DNA of 64,000 nucleotides, from the NCBI GenBank assembly GCA_046530735.1, contig JBHEQV010000007.1, positions 62,001-126,000 on the forward strand, given 5' to 3'. This DNA comes from Arsenophonus sp046530735 (lineage in GTDB: Bacteria; Pseudomonadota; Gammaproteobacteria; Enterobacterales; Enterobacteriaceae). The notes below the pieces were generated by a model. That model did not search any database. It was not told the DNA's origin and saw only the letters and a program-made list of their open reading frames with translations. Position 1 is the first letter of the stretch. Each line of letters opens with the position of its first letter. Made by a program: the position numbers and the translations under genes. Below are positions 21,250-31,219 of this stretch, piece by piece.

Positions 21250-21545
21250 TTTTACTTTCAGTTGTTTTATCTAGCTTACTATTGCTTCTTCAGTAAGTTT
21301 TTAAGTTCAAAATCAACATCAGTATACTATTTTTCTGGTTTGTTACTATCATTCAGCTTTACTATGATAATCACTCATTACTTTTTAAAATTTTTAATGA
21401 CTCTCTAAAATCTGAACTGAGTGAAAGTAATTTTTTAGTACAAAAATTAAAATAATCAGTAAAATACTAATAATAAGAATCTGACAGAAGCTTACCAATA
21501 TAGCCATAGCAATTCTTGTTGCCATTGATTTATATACCCTATATA
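21250..21545 (-). pseudogene. tatA: tatA remnant (Tat pore-forming subunit)
   Basis: The minus strand reads SFCQILIISILLIILIFVLK, which replaces the TatA membrane segment (IWQLLIIAVIVVLLFGTKKL), then ESLKILKSNE where TatA has SIKGFKKAMSDDE, and after lesions TDVDFELKNLLKKQ where TatA has DADFTAKTIADKQ. It is the first gene after ubiB, its usual position. An ATG-started 62-codon frame (21394-21582) overlaps it but lacks the amphipathic hinge and is not a functional TatA. Confidence 0.7.
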
Positions 21546-21645
21546 AATTAAATTCAACTGTATATAATTCCATTGTATGCAATTAACTTTATCTAAAAAC
21601 AGATAAAATCTAATATAAATTTATTCAGACAAACTTTATCCAATT

Positions 21646-23274
21646 TCACCTGTTTGATGCTATCCCTGCCGCCCATGAAATTATACCGAAAAATATAAAA
21701 CCAATAGCAGAAATTTTTGAATCAAAAATTTGTAATAAAGTACCACATAATAAACAAGTTGCTCCAATTCCTAGTAAATACTGACCTTGTCTCTGCTTTA
21801 ATTCCTGTCCTTGCAGAAAGATAGTAAATTTATTAATACTATCTTGTAAAGATTTATGCTGCTTAAGCGCCCCGTAAATAAGATCAGGAATTTCTGGCAT
21901 CTTTTCCAACAAATAAGGTACTTTTTCCTTAAATGCACTAATAATAGCTACTAACTCCATTTGCCGATGTAACCAATCTTCAAGAAAAGGTTTAGCTGTC
22001 TTCCACAAATCTAATTGTGGATAAAGCTGCCTTCCCAATCCTTCAATATAGAGCAAGGTTTTTTGCAGTAAAATTAACTGAGGCTGAACCTGCATATTAA
22101 AACGACGTGCAGTATTGAATAAATTGAATAAAACATGACCAAAAGAAATCTCAGCCAGTGATTTCTCAAAAATTGGGGCACAAACGGTTCGAATAGCAAA
22201 TTCAAAATCTTCTACATTAGTCTCTGGTGGTATCCACCCAGAATCAACATGTAATTCAGCTATCTTACGGTAATCACGATTAAAGAAAGCAATAAAATTT
22301 TCTGCCAAATAACGTTTATCTTCTTTATTTAGTGAACCGACTATACCACAATCAATACCAATATATTGCGGATCTTCAGGATGTTCTCGACTAATAAAAA
22401 TATTTCCAGGATGCATATCAGCATGAAAAAAACTATCGCGAAAAACTTGAGTAAAAAAGACTTTTACTCCACGTTCAGCTAATAATTTCATATTAATTCC
22501 CTGTTTTTTTAATCCATTAATATCAGAAATAGGAATACCATAAATACGCTCCATAACCATCACATTCTCTCGACAGTAGTCTGAATAAACTTCAGGAATA
22601 TAAAGCATGGAACTATTTTCAAAATTACGCCTTAACTGGATTGTATTTGCCGCTTCGCGCAACAAATTTAATTCATCAATTAATGTTTTTTCATACTCTC
22701 GAACAACTTCCCGTAGACCTAAGCGTCGTCCATTCAGTAAAAGTGGGATGCAATTAGCCAACCAATACATCAAGCCTATATCGGCTTCAATAACTGGCAA
22801 TATATCAGGGCGAATAACTTTAATTACAATTTGTTTATTATTTTTCTTTAATTTTGCAGTATGTACTTGAGCAATTGATGCCGAGGCTAAAGGTACCTCA
22901 TCAAAATCATCAAACCAGGTTTCAAGAGAACCACCTAATGACTGCTCTATATGTTGGCGAGCCAGTTGCCCATCAAAAATAGCTACCTTATCTTGTAATA
23001 AGGCTAACTGATCAGAAATTATTGTTGGAAAAAGATCGCGACGGGTAGACAACATTTGTCCAAATTTAATCCAAACTGGACCTAAATCTTGTAAAGTTAA
23101 ACGTAAACGTTCACCAATAGCTTTACCTTTATGCTTATTTAATAACCAAAATAAACAACGGCGTCCAATTCTTAAGAAGAAGGTGAATTTAATTTTAGGA
23201 ATGAATTCATCTAAACCATAATTTAGAAATACTCCAACAATAAAATAGAGACGTTTAATTTCTCCCAGTCTCAT
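21646..23274 (-). CDS. ubiB: Ubiquinone biosynthesis atypical kinase/ATPase UbiB
   Basis: 542 aa (E. coli 546). UbiB is a membrane-attached ABC1/ADCK-type atypical kinase with ATPase activity needed for ubiquinone synthesis, probably acting on the Ubi complex or on lipid access rather than as a ring-modifying enzyme. Signatures: the N-terminal KxGQ block WIKFGQMLSTRRDLF near residues 70-84, ASASIAQVH in the Ala-rich nucleotide loop, ERIYGIPISD, catalytic HADMHPGNIF near 285 and the metal-binding DCGIVG. Two hydrophobic C-terminal segments anchor it. A strong GGAGG at 23281-23285 lies 6 nt before the ATG, inside the end of ubiJ, and the two genes overlap by 20 nt. It is the last living gene of the rmuC-ubiE-ubiJ-ubiB run; tatABC behind it are dead. 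Confidence 0.97.
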   Translation of the reverse strand: MRLGEIKRLYFIVGVFLNYGLDEFIPKIKFTFFLRIGRRCLFWLLNKHKGKAIGERLRLTLQDLGPVWIKFGQMLSTRRDLFPTIISDQLALLQDKVAIFDGQLARQHIEQSLGGSLETWFDDFDEVPLASASIAQVHTAKLKKNNKQIVIKVIRPDILPVIEADIGLMYWLANCIPLLLNGRRLGLREVVREYEKTLIDELNLLREAANTIQLRRNFENSSMLYIPEVYSDYCRENVMVMERIYGIPISDINGLKKQGINMKLLAERGVKVFFTQVFRDSFFHADMHPGNIFISREHPEDPQYIGIDCGIVGSLNKEDKRYLAENFIAFFNRDYRKIAELHVDSGWIPPETNVEDFEFAIRTVCAPIFEKSLAEISFGHVLFNLFNTARRFNMQVQPQLILLQKTLLYIEGLGRQLYPQLDLWKTAKPFLEDWLHRQMELVAIISAFKEKVPYLLEKMPEIPDLIYGALKQHKSLQDSINKFTIFLQGQELKQRQGQYLLGIGATCLLCGTLLQIFDSKISAIGFIFFGIISWAAGIASNR

Positions 23275-23914
23275 ATTTTTCCTCCAATTTAGATAAACGC
23301 TGTTCTAGTCCTGAAATATCTACTACTACCCGCTCAATCTTATTAATAAAACTTAGTACTTCCAATATATTAGGAAAGATTTGACATTCTTCCACCAATG
23401 CATTTTTAAAATGTTTTTTTTGTTGCTTTAATAATCCATTTATTCTAAAAATATTTTTTTTAATCAAACAACTCATTACTTCGGCAATAAAATCACCGAC
23501 ATAAGGAGCAAAGTAATGAGCAAGATCCCATTCAGCCGCATCAAGCAATGCATACCAATTCTGCACAACTTGGATATCCCCTACGATAACAATCGTACCA
23601 TCGTTAATCAATGCTAAAAACTGTTGTATATTTTTAATATATAGTAAAGTTACTAATCTAGTTTTTATCATACAATCTTCCGGTGTAGGCCACTGATTTA
23701 CCACATCAACTCGTTCCTCAGAGCATATAAATATTAACGGTTGAGATAATTCTTTTAAATCAATCGACAGAACTTTACCAACTAACCTTACTCTAACTGA
23801 TTTCAAAGCAACTTCCTGATAGAAAAATTTATTTAACATATGCTGTAAAAAAGAAGCTATTCCAGAATGTAATAATGGGATTTTTGAATACCTTTTAATT
23901 GATGGAATATCCAT
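23255..23914 (-). CDS. ubiJ: Ubiquinone biosynthesis accessory factor UbiJ
   Basis: 219 aa from the ATG at 23914, one base after the ubiE stop (TAA-A-ATG). An upstream in-frame ATG exists within ubiE but would add 14 residues that do not match the family. UbiJ has an N-terminal SCP2-like lipid-binding domain and a C-terminal coiled coil; with UbiK it supports the soluble Ubi complex that carries out the late hydroxylations and methylations. Recognisable segments are RVRLVGKVLSIDLKEL, GDIQVVQNWYALLDAAEWDL, APYVGDFIAEVMS and the C-terminal GLEQRLSKLEEKYE. The family is poorly conserved, but the position between ubiE and ubiB is decisive. Confidence 0.93.
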   Translation of the reverse strand: MDIPSIKRYSKIPLLHSGIASFLQHMLNKFFYQEVALKSVRVRLVGKVLSIDLKELSQPLIFICSEERVDVVNQWPTPEDCMIKTRLVTLLYIKNIQQFLALINDGTIVIVGDIQVVQNWYALLDAAEWDLAHYFAPYVGDFIAEVMSCLIKKNIFRINGLLKQQKKHFKNALVEECQIFPNILEVLSFINKIERVVVDISGLEQRLSKLEEKYETGRN

Positions 23915-23915
23915 T

Positions 23916-24671
23916 TTAAAATTTAAATCCTTTATGTAAGGCAACGATTCCGCCACTTATATTGGTATAGGAAACTTGTTCAAAACCAACTAATCTCATC
24001 ATTTTCTTTAACGTATCCTGATTAGGATGCATACGAATAGATTCAACTAAATAGCGATAACTATCGGCATCATTAACTATCATTTGAGCAACTCGTGGTA
24101 AAATATTAAAAGAGTATGCATCATAAACTTTAATTAATGCTGGGAAAATAGGTTTTGAAAACTCTAATACTAATAAACGACCACCAGGTTTTAACACTCT
24201 AAACATAGATTTAAGTGCTTCATCTTTATCAGTGACATTGCGAAGACCAAAAGAAATAGTAATACAATCGAAGTAATTATCAGGGAAAGGCAATTTTTCA
24301 GCATTAGCCTGAACATAATTAACATTACCAATGATACCCTGATCGCGAAGCTTTTTACGCCCCATTTTCAACATAGAATCATTGATATCGACTAATACAA
24401 CCTCACCTTTTTCACCAACTATTTTAGCAAATTTAACACTTAAATCTCCGGTACCACAAGCTAGATCTAAAATAAATTGCCCGCGGCGCGCGCCACTAGC
24501 TTCTATCGTAAAACGCTTCCAGATTCGATGGATCCCAAATGATATAAGATCGTTCATAAGATCATATTTCGGAGCTACCGAATGAAAAACAGCAGCAACC
24601 AAATCCCCTTTTTCATCCTTGTTTACTTTACTAAAGCCAAAATCAGTGGTTTCTTTAATTGAATCTAGCAT
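23916..24671 (-). CDS. ubiE: Demethylmenaquinone/2-methoxy-6-polyprenyl-benzoquinol methyltransferase UbiE
   Basis: 251 aa, the same length as E. coli UbiE. It is an SAM-dependent C-methyltransferase of ubiquinone and, where present, menaquinone synthesis. The SAM-binding motif I is LDLACGTGDLSVKF near residue 70; E. coli has LAGGTGD there, so a Cys replaces one Gly. Further family blocks are KYDLMNDLISFGIHRIWKRF, ANAEKLPFPDNYFDCIT, SFGLRNVTDKDEAL, RVLKPGGRLLVLEFSKP and the terminal GIVALHKGFKF. It is preceded by rmuC and followed at once by ubiJ. No menaquinone-specific gene is visible here, so the relevant substrate is probably the ubiquinone precursor (inference). Confidence 0.97.
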   Translation of the reverse strand: MLDSIKETTDFGFSKVNKDEKGDLVAAVFHSVAPKYDLMNDLISFGIHRIWKRFTIEASGARRGQFILDLACGTGDLSVKFAKIVGEKGEVVLVDINDSMLKMGRKKLRDQGIIGNVNYVQANAEKLPFPDNYFDCITISFGLRNVTDKDEALKSMFRVLKPGGRLLVLEFSKPIFPALIKVYDAYSFNILPRVAQMIVNDADSYRYLVESIRMHPNQDTLKKMMRLVGFEQVSYTNISGGIVALHKGFKF

Positions 24672-24740
24672 TATTTACGCTCATTTAATCATTAAGTAAT
24701 CGAAGTATAATCATGTTTACCGCAAGATATTATTTATGAT

Positions 24741-26096
24741 CTAGCGACTCTTCTTAATCATAAATTTATCTGTCTGCCTACTAAATTCAATATCAATCGG
24801 ACGTTTAACTTCTACACCTAATTCTTTTAAACTTTCCGCCTGGCTAATTAAATTACCTTTTCCTTCCGCTAATTTTTTGATCGCCGATTGATAGTTAACC
24901 TGTGCTTTACTCAAACTCTGACCTAAAATCTGCATATCATCGATAAATAACCGCATTTTGTCATATATGCTAGCAGCACGCTCAGCAATTACTTGTGCAT
25001 TTTGACTTTGTCGTTCATAACGCCACAAATTATTAATAATACGTACTGCCACCAATAAGGTTGAAGGACAAACAAGTAAAATATTATTCCGCAAACCTTC
25101 ATCAATAAGTTCAGGTGCTTCACGTAAAGCAATCAAATAAGCTGGTTCAATAGGAATAAACATTAATACATAATCCAGCGATCTTAACCCATTTAATTGA
25201 TGATAATCTTTTTGTCCAAGCTCTTTTATATGATTACGTACTGAATTAACATGCTCTCGCAATGCCCTTGTTTGCTGTTTCTCATCTTCGCTATTAAAAT
25301 AGTGCTCATAAGCTGTTAATGACATTTTAGCGTCGATAATAACATCTTTACCTTGTGGTAAACGAATAATCACATCTGGTTGATAACGATTATTAGAGGT
25401 ATTAATGCTAACTTGAGTTTCAAATTCATACCCCTGCCTTAACCCAGAAGCTTCTAATATACGAGATAGAATTGTCTCACCCCAATTTCCCTGAATTTTA
25501 TTATCCCCTTTTAAGGCTTTAGTCAAATTAATTGTTTCTTTTGCCATTGCTGCATTTAATTGATGAAGCTGACGAATTTCATGAGCTAAAGTATGACGCT
25601 CACGCGCTTCCTGACTAAAACTCTCATGTACTTGACGACTAAAACAGTCCAATTGTTCACGAAAAGGTGTTAATAATGAAATTAAACTTTGACGGTTTTG
25701 TTCTGAAGCTCGACGTTCATTTTGCTCAAAAATACGATTGGCTAAATTCTCAAACTGAACATTTAACCGTTGCTCGCTATTAAGTAACAACTGATGTTTC
25801 TCTTCAAAAGCCAACCGTATCTCTTCAAGCCGTGTCATCACTTCACGTAGTTCAATTTCTTGATTATGATTAATTTCCCTTTGTAATCTTAATTCTTGAT
25901 CCCGCTGATCACACTCAACTTTCCAATATTCAAGATTGGTGATTTTTTCCTCATAGCTACCTTGGATACTATAAAAATCTTGTAATTCAGATTCTTTTTT
26001 ATCTATTTTTTGCGCAATAAGCAGCCAGATAATACTACCACCAAAGAATATGCCGATAAGAAATGCAATAATTGCATATAATAACTGAATATCCAC
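24741..26096 (-). CDS. rmuC: DNA recombination protein RmuC
   Basis: 451 aa (E. coli 475). RmuC limits inversion between short inverted repeats and carries a predicted PD-(D/E)xK-like nuclease domain. The order is an N-terminal membrane helix (LYAIIAFLIGIFFGGSIIWL), a long coiled coil to about residue 170, then the conserved core GNWGETILSRILEASGLRQG, YQPDVIIRLPQGKDVIIDAK and MSLTAYEHYF, and FIPIEPAYLIALRE. The initiation codon is GTG, with AAGGA 7 nt upstream. An IS1595-type element ends about 50 bp upstream, where udp would normally lie, so little room is left for a native promoter. In a chromosome full of repeats a repeat-recombination suppressor is a plausible thing to keep, but that is inference. 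Confidence 0.95.
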   Translation of the reverse strand: MDIQLLYAIIAFLIGIFFGGSIIWLLIAQKIDKKESELQDFYSIQGSYEEKITNLEYWKVECDQRDQELRLQREINHNQEIELREVMTRLEEIRLAFEEKHQLLLNSEQRLNVQFENLANRIFEQNERRASEQNRQSLISLLTPFREQLDCFSRQVHESFSQEARERHTLAHEIRQLHQLNAAMAKETINLTKALKGDNKIQGNWGETILSRILEASGLRQGYEFETQVSINTSNNRYQPDVIIRLPQGKDVIIDAKMSLTAYEHYFNSEDEKQQTRALREHVNSVRNHIKELGQKDYHQLNGLRSLDYVLMFIPIEPAYLIALREAPELIDEGLRNNILLVCPSTLLVAVRIINNLWRYERQSQNAQVIAERAASIYDKMRLFIDDMQILGQSLSKAQVNYQSAIKKLAEGKGNLISQAESLKELGVEVKRPIDIEFSRQTDKFMIKKSR

Positions 26097-26144
26097 CTTG
26101 ATTTCCTTAAAATAATTATCACATTTCGGAAAAGAGTATGGTTT

Positions 26145-27175
26145 TTTAGCTACATTGGCAAAGGTTGTTGCTTTGATTGCAGAATAATTTGTGTAGATAG
26201 GTCTGTATTTTAATTGTTGTGATTTTAAATAATCTACTTTAGGCTAGACAATTTAATAAATAAAACAATCCCATATCAAGAAATCTACTCAGTCATCTTT
26301 TTAATTGGCTGATATAATTGTTCGCATTTTAAATCTGGATTTTTTACCAATAACTTTCTGATTACCTAAATTTATTAGTCGATAGCGCCTAATTTTATGC
26401 TTGTTTAGAAAGGTTCCATACAATTTTTCTCATCCGAATAAAGGATGGACTCTTATCGATGATCGGCTCAAGAAAACGAGTTCATACTCTGTATTAAACT
26501 CTTAAAGAATTTTATCGCTTACATAAGCCTCTATTTTTTTGAGATTAAGACCGCAACTTGTTCTTTCATTTCATTTCCTTTTTATCCAGGGTTTTCTAGC
26601 TTTCCTATTTGGAATATAATGCTTTCCTTTAAAAGCTTCATGGAAAAATGTTTCATTGACTTCAATAATATCACTTAGTGCACTTAAGTTGACTGTTTCT
26701 GCTAAAGCAAGAAAGCAGGGAGGGGAACACCATATCTAAATACTGTTTTAAATCAATATTTGTTTGTTTTTCTAACTTCCATAAATTTAAACTATTTAAC
26801 ATGCATCGTAGATAACTAAACTATTTATCCTTTTTATATAGCTTCGCCAGATACTTACAGTAAGATTATTAAATGTTTTCCTGCAATCGTGGATTTTACA
26901 ACGATATTGCTGTAATCCTAATGAATATCCATAGTGAATAACATATTCATCATGATACTATGAGCGTAATAAAGTGGGAATGAGTTTATTTAATGCATGA
27001 ATCGATATCCATCCTCGACAAATTATATCGCCGAGCTAACTAATGAAATCCAGATTTATATTGATATGGAGTAAGAAAAGAATCTCTTGATTTATATAAT
27101 TATTTGATTTTTCAGAGCAATCTCTGTAACAAAAATTTTTCTTACAGTATAAGAGATTTCTATCAAAACCTTTTC
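26145..27175 (-). mobile_element. IS1595-type element remnant
   Basis: The left end TAGCTACATTGGCAAAGGTT (26147 on) differs at two positions from the left end of the copy at 13425. The interior is collinear with that copy throughout. The right end abuts the 3' end of an IS481-type remnant at about 27175-27190. The transposase frame is destroyed. Confidence 0.72.
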
Positions 27176-27179
27176 AAGG

Positions 27180-28175
27180 GTAATTTTTTTTGAATAATTC
27201 AGGTTTAACTTTGAATCAATCTTTCATAAGACTAAAATGTGGTTTACTACCTATTACTTTATTTGGATAATGTCTGATTATACAATAAAACATATTAATG
27301 TAGACTAATCTTAAACTTCCAACTAGAATTAAAATCATGGCTTTGCAGCCCATCTTCCTATACGCCCATTAAATCCGCTCGAGTATACTGTTTATGGATG
27401 CATCGATGGGCTAAAGTCGGTGCTCTATACCAAGCTCTGTATGTAAATCGATAAATTTATGTTTTCTGGTGAATAAACGTTTTTATAGCCTAAAAGGCAA
27501 TCTGTAAATTCTCTTCCTTTATCTGTAAGTATACGATGGATAAGTATTATGGCTGTTTGATTAAGATCACGTAAAAAGAGTTTAGCATTAACCATGCTCT
27601 CGGTCTCGAGTAGACGAATAAAAATTTATTGAGTTGCGCGATTTTTTCTTATGAAAAAATAACGTCGTAAAATTTTATTTACATTTGTAGAAAATATTCA
27701 CATCTACCTACAAAAATCATGCTCGTAATATTATATGCTTTATATTTGTGCATTCATAACTTTTTTCTTATCTCATTTCAGTTAGATTTCTCACTTCATA
27801 TCTACGTAAACAATAATATCCAGTAGAGATTAAGATAAAATAAAGTTCAGGAATTCGCGTATGGCTCCCGAATTATCAGAAAATCGTTGAGTAGAGAGAA
27901 ATTACTTTTGCATGAAAACGACAACGACTTCTCTTGAACAGGCAATAATATCATTAGCAAACGATTTGGATATTAGTTGCAAGAATCAACATTATCTCGT
28001 TTTTACCTTTTAGAAATGGTAAGTTCGGAGGCATCATAACGTTCAACTAAAATAGATCTAATCTCTCTTTTTACCTGGAGATTACTCTGATTTTAAGTGT
28101 TATAGTTCCTAATAATGGAACCTAATCATCATAATATTTTCTTCTCAATTATATCTATTAGTAGTCATCTTGCTA
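27180..28175 (-). mobile_element. IS481-type element remnant, near full length
   Basis: Minus-strand broken frames spell AKLFLRDLNQTAIILIHRIL, TDKGREFTDCL near 27500-27560, NGRIGRWA near 27350 and a C-terminal KIDSKLNLNYSK. These follow the IS481 transposase order (DNGKEFTDR, MVERFNGRI, KPELF). About 1 kb, with many stops. Confidence 0.68.
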
Positions 28176-28319
28176 TAAATAGGTCTATAGGAGGAAGATC
28201 TATATCATGACCTGAGAACAAATAACTAATATACGCTTTTATTGTACATTTTACTATTTTCCGTTTAAAACGACCGTTTTATTTTGTTATTACATTTAAA
28301 TAAATTCAAACGCGTTACA

Positions 28320-28900
28320 ATAAAGATATTCAGGAGATCCCCTCTTTCACTAGAAAGAGATTTCCTAGCTATTTTCGCTATTTCAAAACACCTAGAAATA
28401 TAAATTCATTCTTTTTAAAAAAATCAAATCATCCAATGCAGCATTCAAAACCATACCTGTACATCTTTAATAATCTATTTAGATTATTAAACAACGGGAA
28501 TAGTTTTTATGTTTCAATATTGCTCTGAAAGAAACTACAATTCACTTAAATCATATAAGTGTTCTAACCTTAATCCATTCCTAATAAAAGATAATATCCC
28601 TGTAAGAATTTTATTCCAATGCATCACATAAAATGATAATACAGATATTAAGAAAATCCTGTTCTCCGTCAATAAGAATTATTGATTTTATTCCCCTGAC
28701 TAAATCAAGCTTTACCATGAGGTATATAAATATTAATACTATTCTACGAAAAAATGTACTCTATAATCGCTATGGCATAAAAATTAAATTCCGACATACT
28801 AATATGTAATTCAATTATTTTTCTAAAAGAATTCAAGCTAAAGAAAATTGGCGTTTATCACGGTTATTTACAATAACCATTAAATATTCACAAACACGAA
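28320..28900 (-). pseudogene. fre: fre remnant (NAD(P)H-flavin reductase)
   Basis: Minus-strand fragments in order: MVVNNRDKRQFSLA near 28830-28870 (Fre LMVVMDERDKRPFSMAS), a PHGKA-like piece (Fre IPHGEAWL), YRDIIFY (Fre NRDITIYWGG), and RCFEIAKIARKSLSSERGD near 28340-28400 (Fre RFEMAKIARDLFCSERNA). Multiple lesions. It lies directly downstream of ubiD, its enterobacterial position, which supports the call. Confidence 0.78.
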
Positions 28901-28997
28901 AGAAAAATTAACTATTAGTTAATAATCGAACGTAATAACTATATCAGTGGTAGTTTCTATAGAAACTACCTTACAACTTAATGTTGTCATTCAAATC

Positions 28998-30473
28998 CTA
29001 CGACAATCTAAAAATATCCAATTGATGCCAAATATCATCTATTCGTTTTTTTATTTTTTCTGTCATAACAATTGGACGACCCCACTTTCGTTGTGTTTCA
29101 CCAAACCATTTATTGGTTGCATCAAGTCCCATTTTTGAACCTAAACCTGAAATTGGTGATGCAAAATCAAGATAATCAATCGGAGTATTTTCCATTATAA
29201 TGGTATCTCGTGCTGGATCCATTCTGGTCGTTATTGCCCAAATAACATCATTCCAGTCACGAGCATTAATATCCTCATCACAGACAATAACAAATTTTGT
29301 ATACATAAATTGCCGTAAATAAGACCAAACTCCCATCATAAGACGCTTAGCATGTCCAACATATTGTTTCTTTATTGTTACCACAGCAAGCCGATAAGAG
29401 CACCCTTCAGGGGGTAAATAAAAATCAACAATTTCTGGAAACTGTTTTTGTAACATAGGGACTAAAATCTCATTCAGTGCAGCACCTAAAACAGCAGGTT
29501 CATCAGGAGGGCGGCCAGTGTAGGTTGAATGATAAATAGCATCACTACGTTTAGTAATATGTGTAACAGTAAATACTGGAAATTTATTACCTTCATTATA
29601 ATAGCCTGTATGATCTCCATAAGGCCCTTCTGGTGCAAATTCTTCAGGATCAATATAACCTTCAAGAATAATTTCTGCACCTGACGGGACTTCAAGCTCA
29701 TTAGATATACATTTTACAACAGATGAACGATGTCCACGCAATAATCCAGCAAATGCATATTCGGAAATCGTATCCGGAATAGGCGTTACCGCAGCTAGAA
29801 TAGTAGCAGGATCAGCTCCTAAAGCTACTGCAACAGGAAAAGGTTTATCTGGATATTTATTACACCATTCTTGAAAATCCAATGCCCCACCTCGATGAGA
29901 TAACCAACGCATGATCAATTTATTTTTAGTTAATAATTGCTGACGATAGATACCTAGATTTTGTCGTGTTTTATGAGGTCCTCGAGTAACCGTCAATCCC
30001 CATGTTATAAGTGGTGCTACATCTTCTGGCCAACAATGCATTATTGGAATACAAAATAGATCAATATCATCACCTTGCCAAATTTGTTCTTGACAAGATG
30101 CCAACTTTAATCTTTTGGTTGGCATATTAAGTAGTTGCTTAAATTTTGGTAATTTCTCAATTAAATCAACGAATCCTTTAGGTGGATCCGGTTCTTTAAG
30201 AAAGGTCAATAATTTACCAATTTCATGCAATGCTTTGATATTTTTTTGCCCCAAACCCATTGCAACGCGTTCAACGGTTCCAAACAAATTACATAGAACT
30301 GGCATAGCAAAACCTTTAGGGTTTTCAAATAATAGTACAGGCCCACCTGCTCGCAGAGTTCTATCTGCTATTTCTGTCATTTCTAAATAAGGATCGACTT
30401 CATAGCTTATACGCTTCAGTTCTTTTTTCTGTTCTAATAATGATATAAAATCTCTGAGATCACGGTATTTCAT
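28998..30473 (-). CDS. ubiD: 4-hydroxy-3-polyprenylbenzoate decarboxylase UbiD
   Basis: 491 aa (E. coli 497). UbiD removes the ring carboxylate of the prenylated 4-hydroxybenzoate intermediate using the prenylated-FMN cofactor made by UbiX, which must be encoded elsewhere. The whole protein is collinear with the family: MKYRDLRDFISLLEQ, GGPVLLFENPKGF, NLGIYRQQLLTKNKLIMRWL, GADPATILAAVTPIP, the cofactor/active-site block IDPEEFAPEGPYGDHTGYYN, and VWAITTRMDP-type DVIWAITTRMDPARDT near the C-terminus. The ribosome site is weak. fre downstream is dead and no rfaH is seen upstream, so ubiD now stands alone. It belongs functionally with ubiA, ubiB, ubiE and ubiJ of this window. Confidence 0.97.
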   Translation of the reverse strand: MKYRDLRDFISLLEQKKELKRISYEVDPYLEMTEIADRTLRAGGPVLLFENPKGFAMPVLCNLFGTVERVAMGLGQKNIKALHEIGKLLTFLKEPDPPKGFVDLIEKLPKFKQLLNMPTKRLKLASCQEQIWQGDDIDLFCIPIMHCWPEDVAPLITWGLTVTRGPHKTRQNLGIYRQQLLTKNKLIMRWLSHRGGALDFQEWCNKYPDKPFPVAVALGADPATILAAVTPIPDTISEYAFAGLLRGHRSSVVKCISNELEVPSGAEIILEGYIDPEEFAPEGPYGDHTGYYNEGNKFPVFTVTHITKRSDAIYHSTYTGRPPDEPAVLGAALNEILVPMLQKQFPEIVDFYLPPEGCSYRLAVVTIKKQYVGHAKRLMMGVWSYLRQFMYTKFVIVCDEDINARDWNDVIWAITTRMDPARDTIIMENTPIDYLDFASPISGLGSKMGLDATNKWFGETQRKWGRPIVMTEKIKKRIDDIWHQLDIFRLS

Positions 30474-30600
30474 TATATATTTTCTACTTTTTAATTTACT
30501 GTAGCTACATTATAAATTTCCATACAGCTTACCAACAAAGGTTTATTTTTGTTAAAAACAATGAGTATTTTAAATTAATTGCAATGCAACTAAATAGTTA

Positions 30601-31130
30601 TTTTAGCATAAGTTGTTAGTAGAAATCCCTTTTTAATGTATCAAATATTTTTGGCTAGAGAGATATAGGCTGCCATGAAAAGCAAAATAATTATACGTAT
30701 AAAAGAGACTCTTTTCTAACTTCCTGACAACATAAATGCGATAAGTCATATTGTTGAAATAAATGAAATATTTTTCCATAATAATATAAATGAAAGCATT
30801 ATTTCCCCACATAGGAAAGTAGAAATGCGAGAGATGAGAAGTAATAAAAAAAAGAAGGAATCGTACTCTTATAATCGACTAAGATCGATAGGGTAATGGA
30901 GAAATAGTTTTTTAAAAGTTAAATGTAAAGTGTGTTAGCCGTTTTCTTAAGCTAACTATTGATAAAGAGTCTATCTCTTTGGCTTAGATGGAACTAAATA
31001 GTACGAAAATTTTCCAGCGAGCATAGAATTAATTATCATTGCCTAATATTATAGGAGATAATCAGAGATTATAAGTCATCTAAAATAGAATAGATTTATA
31101 TAATAAATATACAACTAGCATTTAACTAAA
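30601..31130 (+). mobile_element. Internally deleted IS1595-type remnant
   Basis: About 0.5 kb. The left end matches the start of the other plus-strand IS1595-type copies, then the sequence jumps to the second half of the transposase (the stretch collinear with 2545-2830 in the 2.0-kb copy). The zinc-ribbon half is missing. It fills most of the space between ubiD and the hemN ruin. Confidence 0.6.
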
Positions 31131-31219
31131 TTAATTAAATGTTTATAACAACAAATTTAAAAAATAAATAATAATAAAAATAACTACTAATATATCGTTT
31201 ACTACATCTCTTTAATCAA

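Noticed and set aside
23915..23956. UbiJ start at 23956 within ubiE
   Set aside because: The extra 14 residues are ubiE sequence in another frame; the ATG at 23914 directly after the ubiE stop fits the usual operon layout.
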